Part shown: positions 53,839 through 64,000 of the stretch, piece after piece
Layout of the letters: the number at the start of each line of letters is the position of its first letter
Position numbering within the stretch: the first letter of the stretch is position 1
Source of the DNA: Oryzias latipes
Taxonomy: Eukaryota; Chordata; Actinopteri; Beloniformes; Adrianichthyidae
Length of the DNA: 64,000 bases
Reading direction: 5' to 3'
Assembly: GCF_002234675.1 (NCBI RefSeq)
Contig: NC_019873.2
Coordinates: forward strand, 3,931,158-3,995,157
Notes under the pieces: model-generated
The model's input: only the letters and a program-made list of their open reading frames with translations
Databases searched by the model: none
What the model was told of the DNA's origin: nothing
Made by a program: the position numbers and the translations under genes

Positions 53839-54684
53839 TCAAGTTTGAAATCTAAGGGGACGTTTAATTTCACGTTTTGAGCGTCTCAAAACCACTGGCT
53901 CAGGTGACTGGTTAGGAAAATCTCCCTTTTGTGGGGAACTTCTACAGCTCGTCTCCACTTCCAGACTTGCTTCTTTTGTCGAGACCACTCTGTCTCCCGC
54001 AGGTACAGCTCGCTCACGTAGCTGATCTCCATGTCGTCTGTGAACTGTGCCAGAATCCCGCTCTCGGACTTCGTTGGAAACTGGACCAGTCTGTCGCACC
54101 ACCATACAGGGAATCCAATTGTGACCCCCACTCACAGTGCTACGCAGATACACTGCATCTTCCACTACAAATGAACGATCTGCTGCACTGTAATTATGGC
54201 AGTCTTTATGGTGATATTGCCTCTTCCTCACCCGCTCCTTGGTGCACGGCTGCAGAAAATCAAGCCTGGTACGAATGTCTCTGCGCAGAAACAGATCAGC
54301 AGGGGACTGTCCCGTGGTGCAGTGAGGATTGGATCTGTACTGCAACAAAAACAAGGAAATCTTTTCATCAATGCACAGATGAGTATGAGCCAGTCTCTTC
54401 ATTACAGCTTTAAATGTCTGGACATATCGCTCCGCCAGACCATTTGATGCTGGGTGTCCTGGTGCACTTGTAGTGTGATGAATCCCATTCATTTTCACAA
54501 AAGTTTTGAACTCTGCTGATGTGAATGTAGTTGCATTGTCAGTCACAATTTGCTCTGGCAGTCCAAAAGAAGAAAACAATCTCCTTAGTCTTGTGATGGT
54601 AGCCTGGGTGGTGATTTGTGACATGCGAAATACTTCCAACCACTTTGTGTGTGCATCGACCACTATCATGAACATGGCACTCAT
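53839..54684 (-). pseudogene. Gypsy integrase
   Basis: Catalytic DDE triad visible: VVDAHTKWLEV, IVTDNATTF and GLAERYVQTFKAVMKR. A basic C-terminal region follows. The N-terminal zinc-binding part (minus-strand sequence near 54780-54830, read as CRECEICRL) is separated by a 15-bp G run (54762-54776) that breaks the frame. Confidence 0.88.
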
Positions 54685-54761
54685 GAAAGGTCCAGCAAAG
54701 TCTATGTGCAGTCTTTTCCATGGTTCTCCAGGAAACTCCCATGGATGTAGGGGAACTTAGC

Positions 54762-54776
54762 GGGGGGGGGGGGGGG
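54762..54776 (+). repeat. Poly-G run of 15 in gypsy pol
   Basis: Interrupts the integrase reading frame; length may be a sequencing artefact. Confidence 0.85.
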
Positions 54777-55032
54777 TGTTGGTTTGTCCAGCCGGCATAT
54801 CTCACATTCTCTGCAAAGACGCTCTACATCCAAATCAAGACCATACATATTTACGGGCTAAGGCTTTTGTCTTGACGATGCCTTGATGTCCTACATGGAT
54901 TTCTTTTAGGACTCTCCCCATCAGCTTGGTAGGTATGACAACCCTTGTACACCAAAGCACACAACCTTGTTCTGTGGAAAGTTCATTTTTCCTCATACTG
55001 AATGGCTTTAGGTTTTCGTCCTGTTTCCCATG

Positions 55033-55914
55033 CTAACCTTCCATCACGTACTTGTAGACTCGTGACAATTCACTGTCTGTACGTGTGGCTTGTGCAACCT
55101 GTTGTGCACTAAGTGGTGCCTCTTGAAGATGCTCTTCCAACAGTGAGTGAATTAGCGCTGAGGTTCCTGCTGTTCCATGATCACTAGTTTCCGGTAAGGG
55201 AACCCGGGAAAGACCATCTGCATTGCTATGCTCTTTTGACTTGCGATAAACAATGTGGTAGTCGTAAGCAGAGAGAATGATTGCCCACCGTTGGATGAGT
55301 GCAGCTGCCAAAGTTGGTAGACCTTTATGTTCACCGAACAGCGTCACCAGGGGGCGATGATCAGTCACCAGTGTAAAGTGTCTGCCCCACAAATACTGGT
55401 GAAATTTCTTCACACCATAAACCAGTCCCAATGCTTCTTTTTCTATCTGAGAATATTTCTTCTCAGCTGGGCTTAACGTCCGAGAAGCGTGGGCCACAGG
55501 GCGTTCTTCGCCATTTTGCATTGTATGCTGGATTACTGCTCCGATACCATATGCTGAAGCATCACAGGCCAGAGTGAGTGGGAGGTAAAGGTCATAATGA
55601 GCTAGAACTCGGTCACTTGCTAGTAGTTCCTTGCATTTAAGGAAAGCAGTGTCTTGCTCTTCCGTCCATTTCCATGTCACGTTTGCTTGCAGCAGTTTGT
55701 ACAAAGGTGCTAACACTGTGCTTTGTTGCGGTACAAACCTCCCATAGTAATTGTATAATCCCAGGAACGCCTGTAACTCGCTGACATTGGTAGGGGCTGG
55801 AGCTTCGTGAATGGCTCTCACCTTCTCTTTTGAGGGTCTGACCCCATGCTCATCCAGTTCATGTCCCAAATACTCAATCGTTTTCCTGCCGAACGCACAC
55901 TTTGAGCTTTTCAC
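55033..55914 (-). pseudogene. Gypsy RT thumb and RNase H
   Basis: The 293-residue frame has LGHELDEHGVRPSKEK and ELQAFLGLYNYYGRF (end of RT), then RNase H with CDASAYGIGAVIQ, EKEALGLVYGVKKFH and TDHRPL, keeping the acidic residues expected. It overlaps the RT frame by 4 nt, which marks a frameshift. Confidence 0.88.
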
Positions 55915-56604
55915 CCGCAGTCCATATCCTGTAAGAGTTGTAGAACTTTTTGCAGGTTTGACAGATGAGCCTCCTCTGTATTTCCTGTGACCAGCAGATC
56001 ATCCAGGTAAACGACAACTGGTAAATCCTTCATCAGATTGTCCATAATACCCTGGAAAATGGCGGGTGCTGAGCTGATTCCAAAAGAAAGTCGATTGTAT
56101 ACATATAGTCCTCTATGAGTGTCAAGTACAACCTGCTGATAGGCTGCAGCCAAATCTATCTTGGAAAAGATTTTACCACCACTAAGGGTCGCCAACAGCT
56201 CCTCTAAACGTGGTAAAGGATATGACTCGGTCTCTATTGCTTGGTTGACTGACACTTTGTAATCTCCGCATAACCGGAGTGATCCATCTTTTTTTTGTAC
56301 GGGCACTATGGATGCTGCCCATTCACTATGCTTCACTGGAGAGATTATTTTAGCATCTTCCAGTCTTTTAAGTTCCCTTTCAACTCGCTCTTTCATAGCA
56401 AATGGAAGTGGCCTGCTTTTTACAAAATTTGGGTGGCACATCAGGTTTCACCACTATTGCTGCTTTTATGTCTTTAAGCATGCCTAGCTCATCTGCAAAA
56501 ACCTCTGAGTACTTTTCCAGCACCTCAGTGAGTGACTTACATGTGGGTGAAGTTAGCGATTTAATCTGCTGCCAGTTTAGACTGAACTCCAATCTCTGCC
56601 ACAC
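55911..56604 (-). pseudogene. Gypsy reverse transcriptase
   Basis: Frame 55911-56441 has VPVQKKDGSLRLCGDYK, FSKIDLAAAYQQV and VVYLDDLLVTG, the full YLDD catalytic box. The upstream frame (56380-56604) gives the start of the domain. A shift between the two near 56400 prevents one product. Confidence 0.88.
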
Positions 56605-57071
56605 AAAGTTGATCCACCCCCTTTTACCACTAACAAGGATAACTCTTTGGTCTCCTGTCCATAGCTCACTGGTACTGTAATTTGACCTAAAACGGGGATG
56701 TGACCTCCATTGTAAGCCTTGAGTCTGACTGTTGCAGTCTGCAGTGAAAAATGTGAAGATTTCTCCTTGTACTTAACTTGTGGTATGACACTCCTGGCAT
56801 CTCCAGTATCTATTTCCATCTCTAACTCTGTGTTAGCCACAATAAATGTCTCCTTATATAAGTCGATGTCATCATTTGTTACGGTCAGAATGCTAAACAG
56901 TCCTAGTTCAGCAGCATCTTCCACTTCCACATGTTTTGTGTGGTGAAGTGTTTTTTCCCTTGGCATTTTGTTTTTCTCTGCTCCCAGTTTAAGCTTTTGA
57001 GCAAAATGCCGTCTTGATGTGCCCCATTTTCCCGCAGTTATGGCATTTGGCATCCTTAAAATAGCACTCAT
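56577..57071 (-). pseudogene. Gypsy aspartic protease region
   Basis: Contains EIDTGDARSVIP. The family active site is D-[TS]-G-A, so an Asp in place of the Ala is unusual. The N-terminal end holds a zinc-knuckle remnant read out of frame. It overlaps the end of the gag frame by 4 nt. Confidence 0.75.
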
Positions 57072-57735
57072 TTGCTGTGTGGTTTTTTTCTGTTGCAGCT
57101 GTAGCAGTTTCTTGTCTTGTGTCGCGGCTCCACCTTGTGGACATTGGCTGTTCCTACACTCTCATGTCCAACCACCCGCAGCTGACGGGCTTCTCTATCC
57201 GCTGTTTCCATATTTAAGGCAATCTCAAAAGCTTTGGTGAAAGTAAGGTCGGTTTGTGAGAGTAATCTTCGCTGGCAAGCCTCATTGTTTATTCCACTCA
57301 CAAAACGATCACGCAGTGAGGAGTCCAGGTTGGCACCAAACTCACAATGGGCTGCACTCCTTTTCAACTCCGCCGCATACACTGCCACCAGCTGGTCGTG
57401 CTTCTGATTACATCGGTTAAAACGAAATCTCTCTGCCACCAATATCGGCTTAGGCTCAAAATGTTCCTTTAATATTGTAACAATCTCATCAAACGTCTTG
57501 TCCTTAGGTTTACTAGGCTTCACCAGATTCCTTAGAAGTCCGTAAGTGGATGCGCCCATAGCAGCGTTGCCACTCGTTTTTTGTCGGCTACATCGTTAGC
57601 TTCGAAAAATTGTTCGATCCGTTCCACATCCGCCGACCATGGCTCACCGTCTGGCTTGAATTCATCAATTCTTCCAAATAGGGACATTGTGCTCACTAGC
57701 ACCGTCACCGAGTGTCTCTCCCTCCGGAAACCAAT
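57068..57735 (-). pseudogene. Gypsy gag
   Basis: Frame 57068-57559 has a capsid-like segment (RFRFNRCNQKHDQLVAVY, ELKRSAAHCEFG, LRDRFVSGINNEACQRRLL) followed by a Cys-rich knuckle start (CYSCNRKKPHSK). The N-terminal part near 57560-57735 (WSADVERIEQFFEANDV region) is in another frame. Confidence 0.8.
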
Positions 57736-57758
57736 AGGTTTTAGTCCTCGTCGCCAGT

Positions 57759-57904
57759 TGTAGTATCTTCAATGATGAGACGTTCTTGGTTTAGGTTGGC
57801 TCTTTATTCCGCCGTTATTACAACGCTTTTACAACCAGATGCAGCGCGTGCTTATCCTTAACAGTGTAACATTCACGGCCTTACAATAAAAATCAGACTT
57901 TAAT
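57759..57904 (-). repeat. Gypsy 5' LTR, outer arm before LINE insertion
   Basis: Matches 53549-53695. The rest of the LTR resumes at about 60575-60606. Confidence 0.85.
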
Positions 57905-60586
57905 GAATAATAATAATAATACATTTTATTTGTATAGCGCTTTAAATGGCACACAAAGACGCTTCACAACACATGAGCAAAAACAGTTAATAAGAACAGA
58001 GCTAATATAATAAAATAATTAATAAAAACATAGAAGACAGATTTAAAGATTAAAAGCTATTTTAAATAGATGAGTTTTAAGTGATTTTTTAAAAACTGTG
58101 AGGTCAGAGCAGTCTCTGAGATGTTGGGGCAGAGTGTTCCATAGGGTTGGAGCAGCAATGGAGAAGGCTCTGTCTCCCCAATTTCGACGCTTGGTCCGAC
58201 AGGGGAGAGACAGAAGGTTAGCATCGGACGAGCGCAGAGAACGGGAAGGGGTGTGACGCTGGAGGAGATCGGTGAAGTATGTTGGGGCCAGGTTATGAAG
58301 GGCTTTGAAAGTGATGAGGAGAACTTTGAATTTGATACGCTGATCGATGGGGAGCCAGTGAAGGTCTTAAAGGACGGGGGTGATGTGTTCACGGGAGCGG
58401 GTGTGTGTGAGCAGACGGGCAGCAGAGTTCTGAATGTATTGCATCTTATTTATTATTCTGGAGGGTGTACCAAGGAGTATGCTATTGCAATAATCTAATC
58501 GGGAGGTAATAAAAGCATGAATGAGGGTTTCAGCAGCAGCAAAGGAGAGGGATGAACGGAGGCGGGCAATATTTTTCAGGTGGAAACAGGCGGACCGAGT
58601 GATTTGATTAACATGTTGTTCAAGTGATAGATTTGTGTCAAAGAGAAACCCAAGGTTGCGGATGACTGGTGACGAAGAAAGCGTGGTGTTATTGAAATTT
58701 AACTGAAAATTTTGTGTGGATTTTGTGATGGTTTTGGGGCCAATTATGATTATGTCGGTCTTATCACAGTTGAGTTTGAGGAAATTGTGCTCAAGCCATG
58801 TTTTGATGTCTGTTAGACAGCGGGTGAGTGTGAAATAAGTGGTGGAGCTGATGGATTTGGTGGAGATGTATAGTTGTATGTTATCAGCATAACAGTGAAA
58901 ATTTAAGCCATGTTGTCGGATGATGTCACCAAGGGGAATGAGGTAAAGGATGAAGAGGAGTGGGCCAAGCACTGAGCCTTGGGGAACACCTTGCAACAGA
59001 GGAGCTGTGGAGGATGAGCAATTGTTTCCCTTGATAAACTGTTGATGGTTTGTGAGGTAGGACTGAAGCCAGGATAGAGCAGAGCCAGTGTTGTTGAGAC
59101 CGTTCTTGAGACGGGAGAGCAGGATGGAGTGGCTGATGGTGTCAAATGCTGCAGTGAGGTCCAGGAGAATTAGGATGGAGAGCTGTCCAGAGTCGGAGGA
59201 GAGGAGGATGTCATTTGAGACTTTGAGCAGAGCTGTTTCAGTGCTGTGTTGTTTCCGAAAACCAGATTGAAAGGGTTCAAACAGATTATTTGAGTTTAGG
59301 TGTGATTTGAGCTGGGAGGCAACCACTCGTTCTAGTATTTTGGACAGAAATGGCAGGTTGGAGATGGGACGGAAATTTGCAATATTGTCAGGGTCAAGAC
59401 CAGGTTTTTTCAGGATGGGTGTTATAGCTGCCAGTTTGAGAGACTGGGGCACAGTACCAGAGGACAGTGAAGAGTTAATTATTGTTGTGATGAGTGGAGA
59501 GATGATATGACAGCAACCTTTTACAAGGGTGGAGGGAATGGGGTCCAGAGTGCAGGTGGAGGCTTTGATAGCTATCAGCTGCTTGCCGATTTCCACAGAG
59601 GAGACTGGAGAGAATTCAGAGAGCTCCAGACTGGAGGAAGGGGCTAAAGTTTCTGGAGGGGGGTCTGGATTAGGAGTGAGGGAGCTGTAGATTGTGTCGA
59701 TTTTGGATTGGAAGTGGGACAGGAAGGAGTTGCACTTTGCCACGGTGAAAGATGAAGAGGAGTTATCATTAGGCTTCAGGATTTTGTTTATGGTGGAAAA
59801 CAAAGTTTTTGGATTATTGGAGTTGGTATGAATGATGTTGGAAAAATAGGATGACCGGGCAGTATTGAGGGCATTCTTGTACTGGTGAGTGAAATCCATG
59901 TACATCTGGAGATGTACAGTTAGTCCTGTTTTGTGATGTAGTCTCTCAAGCTGTCGTTTGCGGGATTTCATGGTGCGGAGTTCAGTAGTGTACCAGGGTG
60001 CTGTGTGGGTGAAGGAAACATTTTTCGTTTTAGTGGGAGCCAACTGATCAAGACAGGAGGAGAGGGGGCTATTGTAGAAGTTTACATGTTCGGTAGGATT
60101 GTTAGACTGGGGAGGAGGAGAGACGGACAATTTAGCAGCAAGGGAGGCTGACAGTACATCAGGAGAGACAGATTTGAGGTTACGAAAGGTTATTTTACGC
60201 TTGATTATAGGTGCAGGGAGAGAAAATTCAATGTCCAGGCTTATGGCTAGGTGATCGGATATATGAAGATTTTGACTGGAAAGATTGTAAACCGAGATGC
60301 CAGTTGTGCAGATGAGATCCAAAATGTGACCATGAATGTGAGTGGGGAAATCGACATGTTGAATGATGTTAATACACTGCAGTAAATCCAAGAAATCTGA
60401 AGCAGGTTTAGATTGTGAGTCATCAATATGAAAATTGAAGTCACCAATAAGGAGGATGGATGGTGACATGGAAGAGAGTTGGGTCAGAAAATCAGTCAGA
60501 TCAGAGAGGAAAGTGGCGTTTGGTTTGGGAGGTCGATAGATTACAGCAGTGACAAGGGGGGTGGGGCCAGGTAGTGTTATGAACAA
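57905..60586 (-). mobile_element. L2/Rex-like LINE, 5'-truncated, inside the gypsy LTR
   Basis: One 739-residue minus-strand ORF (58367-60586), followed by a 3' region ending in tgtatagcgctttaaatggc-type tail and (aat)n at about 57905. The ORF starts mid-endonuclease and is otherwise intact, so this is a fairly young copy. The flanking LTR halves match the intact LTR. Confidence 0.85.
58367..60586 (-). pseudogene. LINE endonuclease (C-terminal part) and reverse transcriptase
   Basis: Domains in order: endonuclease end with ILLIGDFNFHID and ISDHLAISLDIEF; linker with TAPWYTTELRTMKSRKRQL; RT with NFRPISNLPFLSKILERVV, LLDLTAAFDTISHS and [13 protein letters not shown]; then CYADNIQLYIS, where related LINEs have YADD; then a C-terminal SRLDYCNSILLG motif. 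The N-terminal endonuclease and any first ORF are missing (5' truncation). The Asp-to-Asn change in the catalytic box should impair polymerase activity. Confidence 0.85.
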
Positions 60587-60611
60587 TAACTAGTCAATAT
60601 GCCACACACAG

Positions 60612-61852
60612 TGTGACCAGATCTGGCAGTTTTGGTTCTAAATTTGCGGGTAAAAATGGCTTTGGGTGGTTTTAGGGCCGGTTCTACGTTTATTTTTTTC
60701 TCGTGAAAATATAGTTGTGGTCTAGGCTGGGAGGCTGTTGGAGTGCAGCTAATGTATGTACTGGAGCTCCGTGAACGCACCAGGCCGCATGTGGGAGGAG
60801 CTACCAGCTACTGATTTTAGCCTGATGGCTACATGGAGAGTGGTGTCTGTGTTTATCTCAATTACAATGCATGGTAGACACACAGAATGTTGAGAGATTA
60901 GGTTTTAATTTTGAAGCGTTCTACATGGTAATCCTGTCTATGAGATCATCTCAGCTTCAGCTCTCTTGATGACGGCGGTTTTTCCGTCTATCTGACTGAG
61001 TTTGAAAGCTTCCTGTCCCGCTTTAACCTAAGAGGGGAAAAAAACCCAGAGGACCTGATTAATAATAATTGTCTCGATGAAAATAGAAAAATATAAGGTT
61101 CAGGAGTCCCGAGCAGGCTGGCACTGCTTTTGGGTCTCTGTCTGGCCGGCAGCTCACCTCCCGGGAGCCGCCACAGTGATGGCGTGTCAGGGAAACTTCT
61201 ATGTGACGACAGACTGGATCTGTGAGCACAGACAGCAGAGCTGTGTTAGCCACACAGCAGATAAGAGCTCTGAGAGAATAGAGGGAGGATTTTCGGATAA
61301 AACCTGTGCATTTTCCAATGCAAAAAAACATTTTGCATTTTCATTGATCCGCGGTCATAGAAGGTTTTCTTGTTGGGTCTGACGGTTTTCAGATGACTTT
61401 TGGGCTGGAAAACTGGGACACTATCTGGTAATCATGCACAGAGAACAAGAGTCTGGAGTGTTTCAACTGGAACTTCAAAACGTGGACATCTGAAAGCTCC
61501 TCTGTGGTTCACATGAATCCTCAAACTACAAAAATAGAGTCGTCGATGTTTGCATCTTCAGCAGCAGACAGATAGTTTGTCTCTATTTGATTTTCTAATG
61601 TCAGCAAAGTTGTGCAGATGTTGCATAAATATGTCATCTTTCTAACTGGCACACCACAGAGCAGGTATCTAGGAATACGAGTGGACTTCCGCTGGCATGG
61701 CGGTTAGAGCGACACGCTTTAACTAAGCTCACCAGAACTCGCCCCGGATTGTTATTAAAATAATTACTTTGGGACTGAGATACTTATCATAAGTTTTTCC
61801 AATTTTTATTTTTTTTAATTCAAGCAAACCTTCCAGTGTGGCTGAGACGGTG
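60612..61852. other. No gene seen; possible transposon end
   Basis: Starts gtgaccagatctggcag, which resembles a fish hAT-type end, and continues 1.2 kb with only short ORFs. No second end found. Confidence 0.4.
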
Positions 61853-62049
61853 TTTTAACCGTTGTGCTATCCTAGGCACTTTAACATACCTCTAAACAGT
61901 GCTCTGAACCTTTTTTCTTCAATGATTTGTGATCTTCACTGGTGTCCATGGATTACATGAAATCTTTCCACCTTTATCCACCTTTGTCATGGTGGGGAGA
62001 ACACGTCAATGTAAGGGTGGGGTCATCTAAGATAGCACAAGGGTTAAAA
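61853..62049. mobile_element. MITE with TTTTAACC...GGTTAAAA ends
   Basis: ttttaaccgttgtgctatcc on the left and tctaagatagcacaagggtt on the right are inverted. The interior includes ccacctttgtcatggtgggg. A common fish MITE by its ends. Confidence 0.7.
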
Positions 62050-63680
62050 ATGAAAAAGCCGACGCTAAGCTAGCAACAGCGCCACAGACGAGCACCACTG
62101 ACCACGACTACACACCGATGGAGGCAGGTAGTAATATGAAAAGGAAACCTGCTCCGAGTACCCCTACTAAAGCTTCAGCTCCCCCTTCCAACATGAAAAC
62201 TGTTCAAGAGTCTGCTGTATCTCTGAACGAAACTCTAATCACCACCATTGAAAAATTAACCTGCAGAATTGAAGACTTTGTACATCAGCTAAAAGAAAAC
62301 TCTGTCATGGTGGCAAACCTCCCGACTCGTGGAAAAGAATGCAGCTGAAATCAAAGAATGCAAGCGGAAGATTATAGAGATGGAAAAAGAAGTTCCACAA
62401 CTTGTTAAATGAGCTAAAAGAAAAAGTAGCTGAAATGGAAAGATAAGAACGGCGATGGAACCTAAAAATTCAAGGATTAAAAGAAAGAAACGTTGAGAAC
62501 ATCTGAGATGTCATCATAGGAATCCTGACCCAGATCGCTCCTGATTGGAAAGAGAAGATGGACATGGTGGTGGATTCAGTTAATCGGTTGGGGAGAAAGG
62601 AGGAGGGCCAACACCGACAGGTCATCATACAATTTGTTATGGGACACCACAGAGATGCCATCTGGAGAAAAACCAAGAATTGTTAAACCTGTAAGAATCT
62701 GGGAATCGTCTTCAAGGAGGATATCTCCAAAGCTGACAGAGAAGCTCGAGTAGCAGCCTGGCCGAAGATGGAAGAAGCTCGAGCAGTGGGGAAACACATG
62801 TCCTACAGACGACCGGTGGGCTACATCAACATCAACCCTAACCCCCAAAAAAAACTGCCAATCAAGCTTTCTGCCTTTCATCAACAAGTTTTATTGCACT
62901 GGAAACTAATTTATAAGCATAACTTTAGTCCGCACACCACGACTCTCTGGAACTGCCGTTATGTGTTACGGAGGAACAAATCCTTGTTTTACAATAACTG
63001 GCTGACCAAAGGGATATGGTCTGTTCTGCATCTACTGGATCATTCTGGAAACATTTTGACGTTTGAACATTTTAGTTCTAAATTTCAATTATTTGATCGG
63101 AAACAATATGATGCTGTGATCAAAGCTCTTCCACGATCGTTGATCCAATTATAACAAAATCTACTGTTAAACAAAGTTCAATTAGAACTTCCTTCACTTT
63201 TATTGGATGGGCAGCCGGTTACAATGACAGAACTCTCAAACAGCTTCATACGCAGACTGTTTGTGAAAGAACTCTTCCAAACATCTCATCAGAAAAAAAG
63301 CATTTCTAAACACTTCTCTAAAGAAGAAGTATTTAAATTAAGGTTGAATTACTTAAAATTTTGTATTTTACCAAAAGTAAAAGACATTCATTTTAAAAAT
63401 AATTAGTGATGTTTACCCATCCAAGGAATTTTTGAGACTTCGTTTTGGGTTTTTTTTTGTTTAAAGGACGTTGAGACTGTGGATCTTTTATTCTTTAACT
63501 GTGGAGTTATAAAAACTTTCTGTGAAGAGTTCTGCTTTTGGTGTTCTTCCAAAATTGCAATGCCTGTTCGTTTAGACGCAAAAAAAATTTTTTCGGGGTG
63601 CTATAATCTCATAGACCAGAAATTATTGTTCTTAATGTCCTGAAATTGCAAGGAAAGTTTTATATTCCCAAAAATAAATA
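62050..63680 (+). mobile_element. Tx1/L1-like LINE, internally deleted
   Basis: The first half is ORF1-like: a coiled-coil start from ATG 62118, then decayed frames reading LKIQGLKERNVENI and SVNRLGRKEEGQHRQVII, and an ARVAAWPKMEEARAVG C-terminal part to about 62830. The second half is the ORF2 C-terminal region: LSAFHQQVLLHWKLIYKHNF and NKSLFYNNWLTKGIW (62859-63154), then LRLNYLKFCIL-type sequence to 63406 and beyond. Endonuclease and RT are absent. Confidence 0.72.
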
Positions 63681-63724
63681 TTGAATATCCAACCACTTTT
63701 GATTACATTTCATAAAGAGCTCTG

Positions 63725-64000
63725 GGGGGTATTCCAGAAAGGATGTTATGCTAGCTCCCACGGTAAGTTTGATAACCTCAGTTTTCAGAGGTATGTTTCA
63801 GGGTAGGTCAAGTTGCCATGCCAAATCATGCTCTGAACATAAACTGGTCTGGAGCAGGTTTTGTTGAAGGTTAGTTTGTTTTCAGAGAGGTGAAGCAGCA
63901 TGGCGTGTCCATTTGAAGATGATTTAGTGGATGAAGAAGCTCAGATAATACTTTTTCCACCATGAGAGGGTGATAAGACCATGTATGGATGTTGGAAAGA
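63725..64000 (+). mobile_element. PIF/Harbinger-like element, left end and transposase start
   Basis: ggggggtattccagaaagga resembles the usual start of fish Harbinger elements. The transposase ATG lies at 63900. The element runs out of the window. Confidence 0.65.
63900..64000 (+). pseudogene. Harbinger-like transposase N-terminus, frameshifted
   Basis: Starts MACPFEDDLVDEEAQII, the typical start of fish Harbinger transposases as I recall it. The frame then stops at 63963-63965. Another frame continues as ERVIRPCMDV from about 63964, the expected next block, so a small indel near 63948 has broken the gene. Confidence 0.65.

Larger units (their letters stand above)
53549..60606 (-). mobile_element. 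Ty3/gypsy LTR retrotransposon with a LINE in its 5' LTR
   Basis: Minus-strand element. 3' LTR 53549-53723 and 5' LTR 57759-60606 (the latter enlarged by a LINE) both run tgtagtatc...gccaca. The 5-bp cacag flanks both sides (53544-53548, 60607-60611). A purine tract (minus strand aaaggggaggtaa, about 53724-53738) precedes the 3' LTR. A tggcgacgaggac primer site (about 57745-57757) follows the 5' LTR. Gene order is gag, protease, RT, RNase H, integrase. No envelope gene seen. Frameshifts make it inactive. Confidence 0.9.

Noticed and set aside
53931..54413. 160-residue plus-strand ORF
   Set aside because: Antisense to the gypsy integrase, which has clear catalytic motifs.

Overview
The window looks like teleost fish nuclear DNA. 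It has one conserved vertebrate gene with short exons in repeat-filled introns, followed by about 48 kb built almost entirely of fish-type transposable elements: DIRS1-like YR retrotransposons, Ty3/gypsy, L2/Rex-like LINEs, a Tx1/L1-like LINE, hAT, Tc1/mariner and Harbinger-like DNA elements, and a tRNA-derived SINE. No species can be named from sequence alone.

Region 1 (1-15.6 kb, + strand): the 3' part of NCAPD3, the CAP-D3 HEAT-repeat subunit of condensin II. Sixteen exons were placed by splice signals and homology. They join without a frameshift to 596 codons plus a TAG stop (15346-15348), with a poly(A) signal at 15600. The introns hold DNA-transposon remnants.

Region 2 (15.6-22 kb): broken LINE pieces on both strands, one split exactly at a TA by a 79-bp Tc1/mariner-type MITE. 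A hAT-like element (18497-20132) sits inside a tRNA-derived SINE and is flanked by the 5-bp duplication ctgta.

Region 3 (21.2-46.2 kb): the most unusual part. A LINE was split by a DIRS1-like element that has inverted terminal repeats and an internal complementary region. A block of about 8.61 kb (DIRS fragment, LINE fragment, an unrecognised intronless gene, SINE, second LINE fragment) is then present in three tandem, nearly identical copies. The gene encodes a Q/R/N-rich protein of 629-707 residues. It has a 59-residue tandemly duplicated N-terminal domain and a long hexapeptide-based repeat with order at 6, 12 and 78 residues. Copy 1 is frameshifted and cut by a 1000-N gap. Copies 2 and 3 differ by exactly one 78-residue unit. 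Both stop at a TAA where sister repeat units have CAA, yet the frame stays open to a TGA that is followed at once by poly(A) signals. I recognise no homologue; this is the best candidate for an undescribed gene family.

Region 4 (46.2-64 kb): more nested elements. They include a Ty3/gypsy element on the minus strand (LTRs 53549-53723 and 57759-60606, duplication cacag) whose 5' LTR was later invaded by a 5'-truncated LINE with YADN in place of YADD, an isolated Myb/SANT-like ORF, a Tx1/L1-like fragment joining ORF1 to the ORF2 C-terminus, and a Harbinger-like transposase start at the window edge that is already frameshifted.

The genes do not form a pathway. NCAPD3 is a housekeeping chromosome-structure gene. 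The triplicated gene appears to have been carried along by a tandem duplication in transposon-rich DNA.
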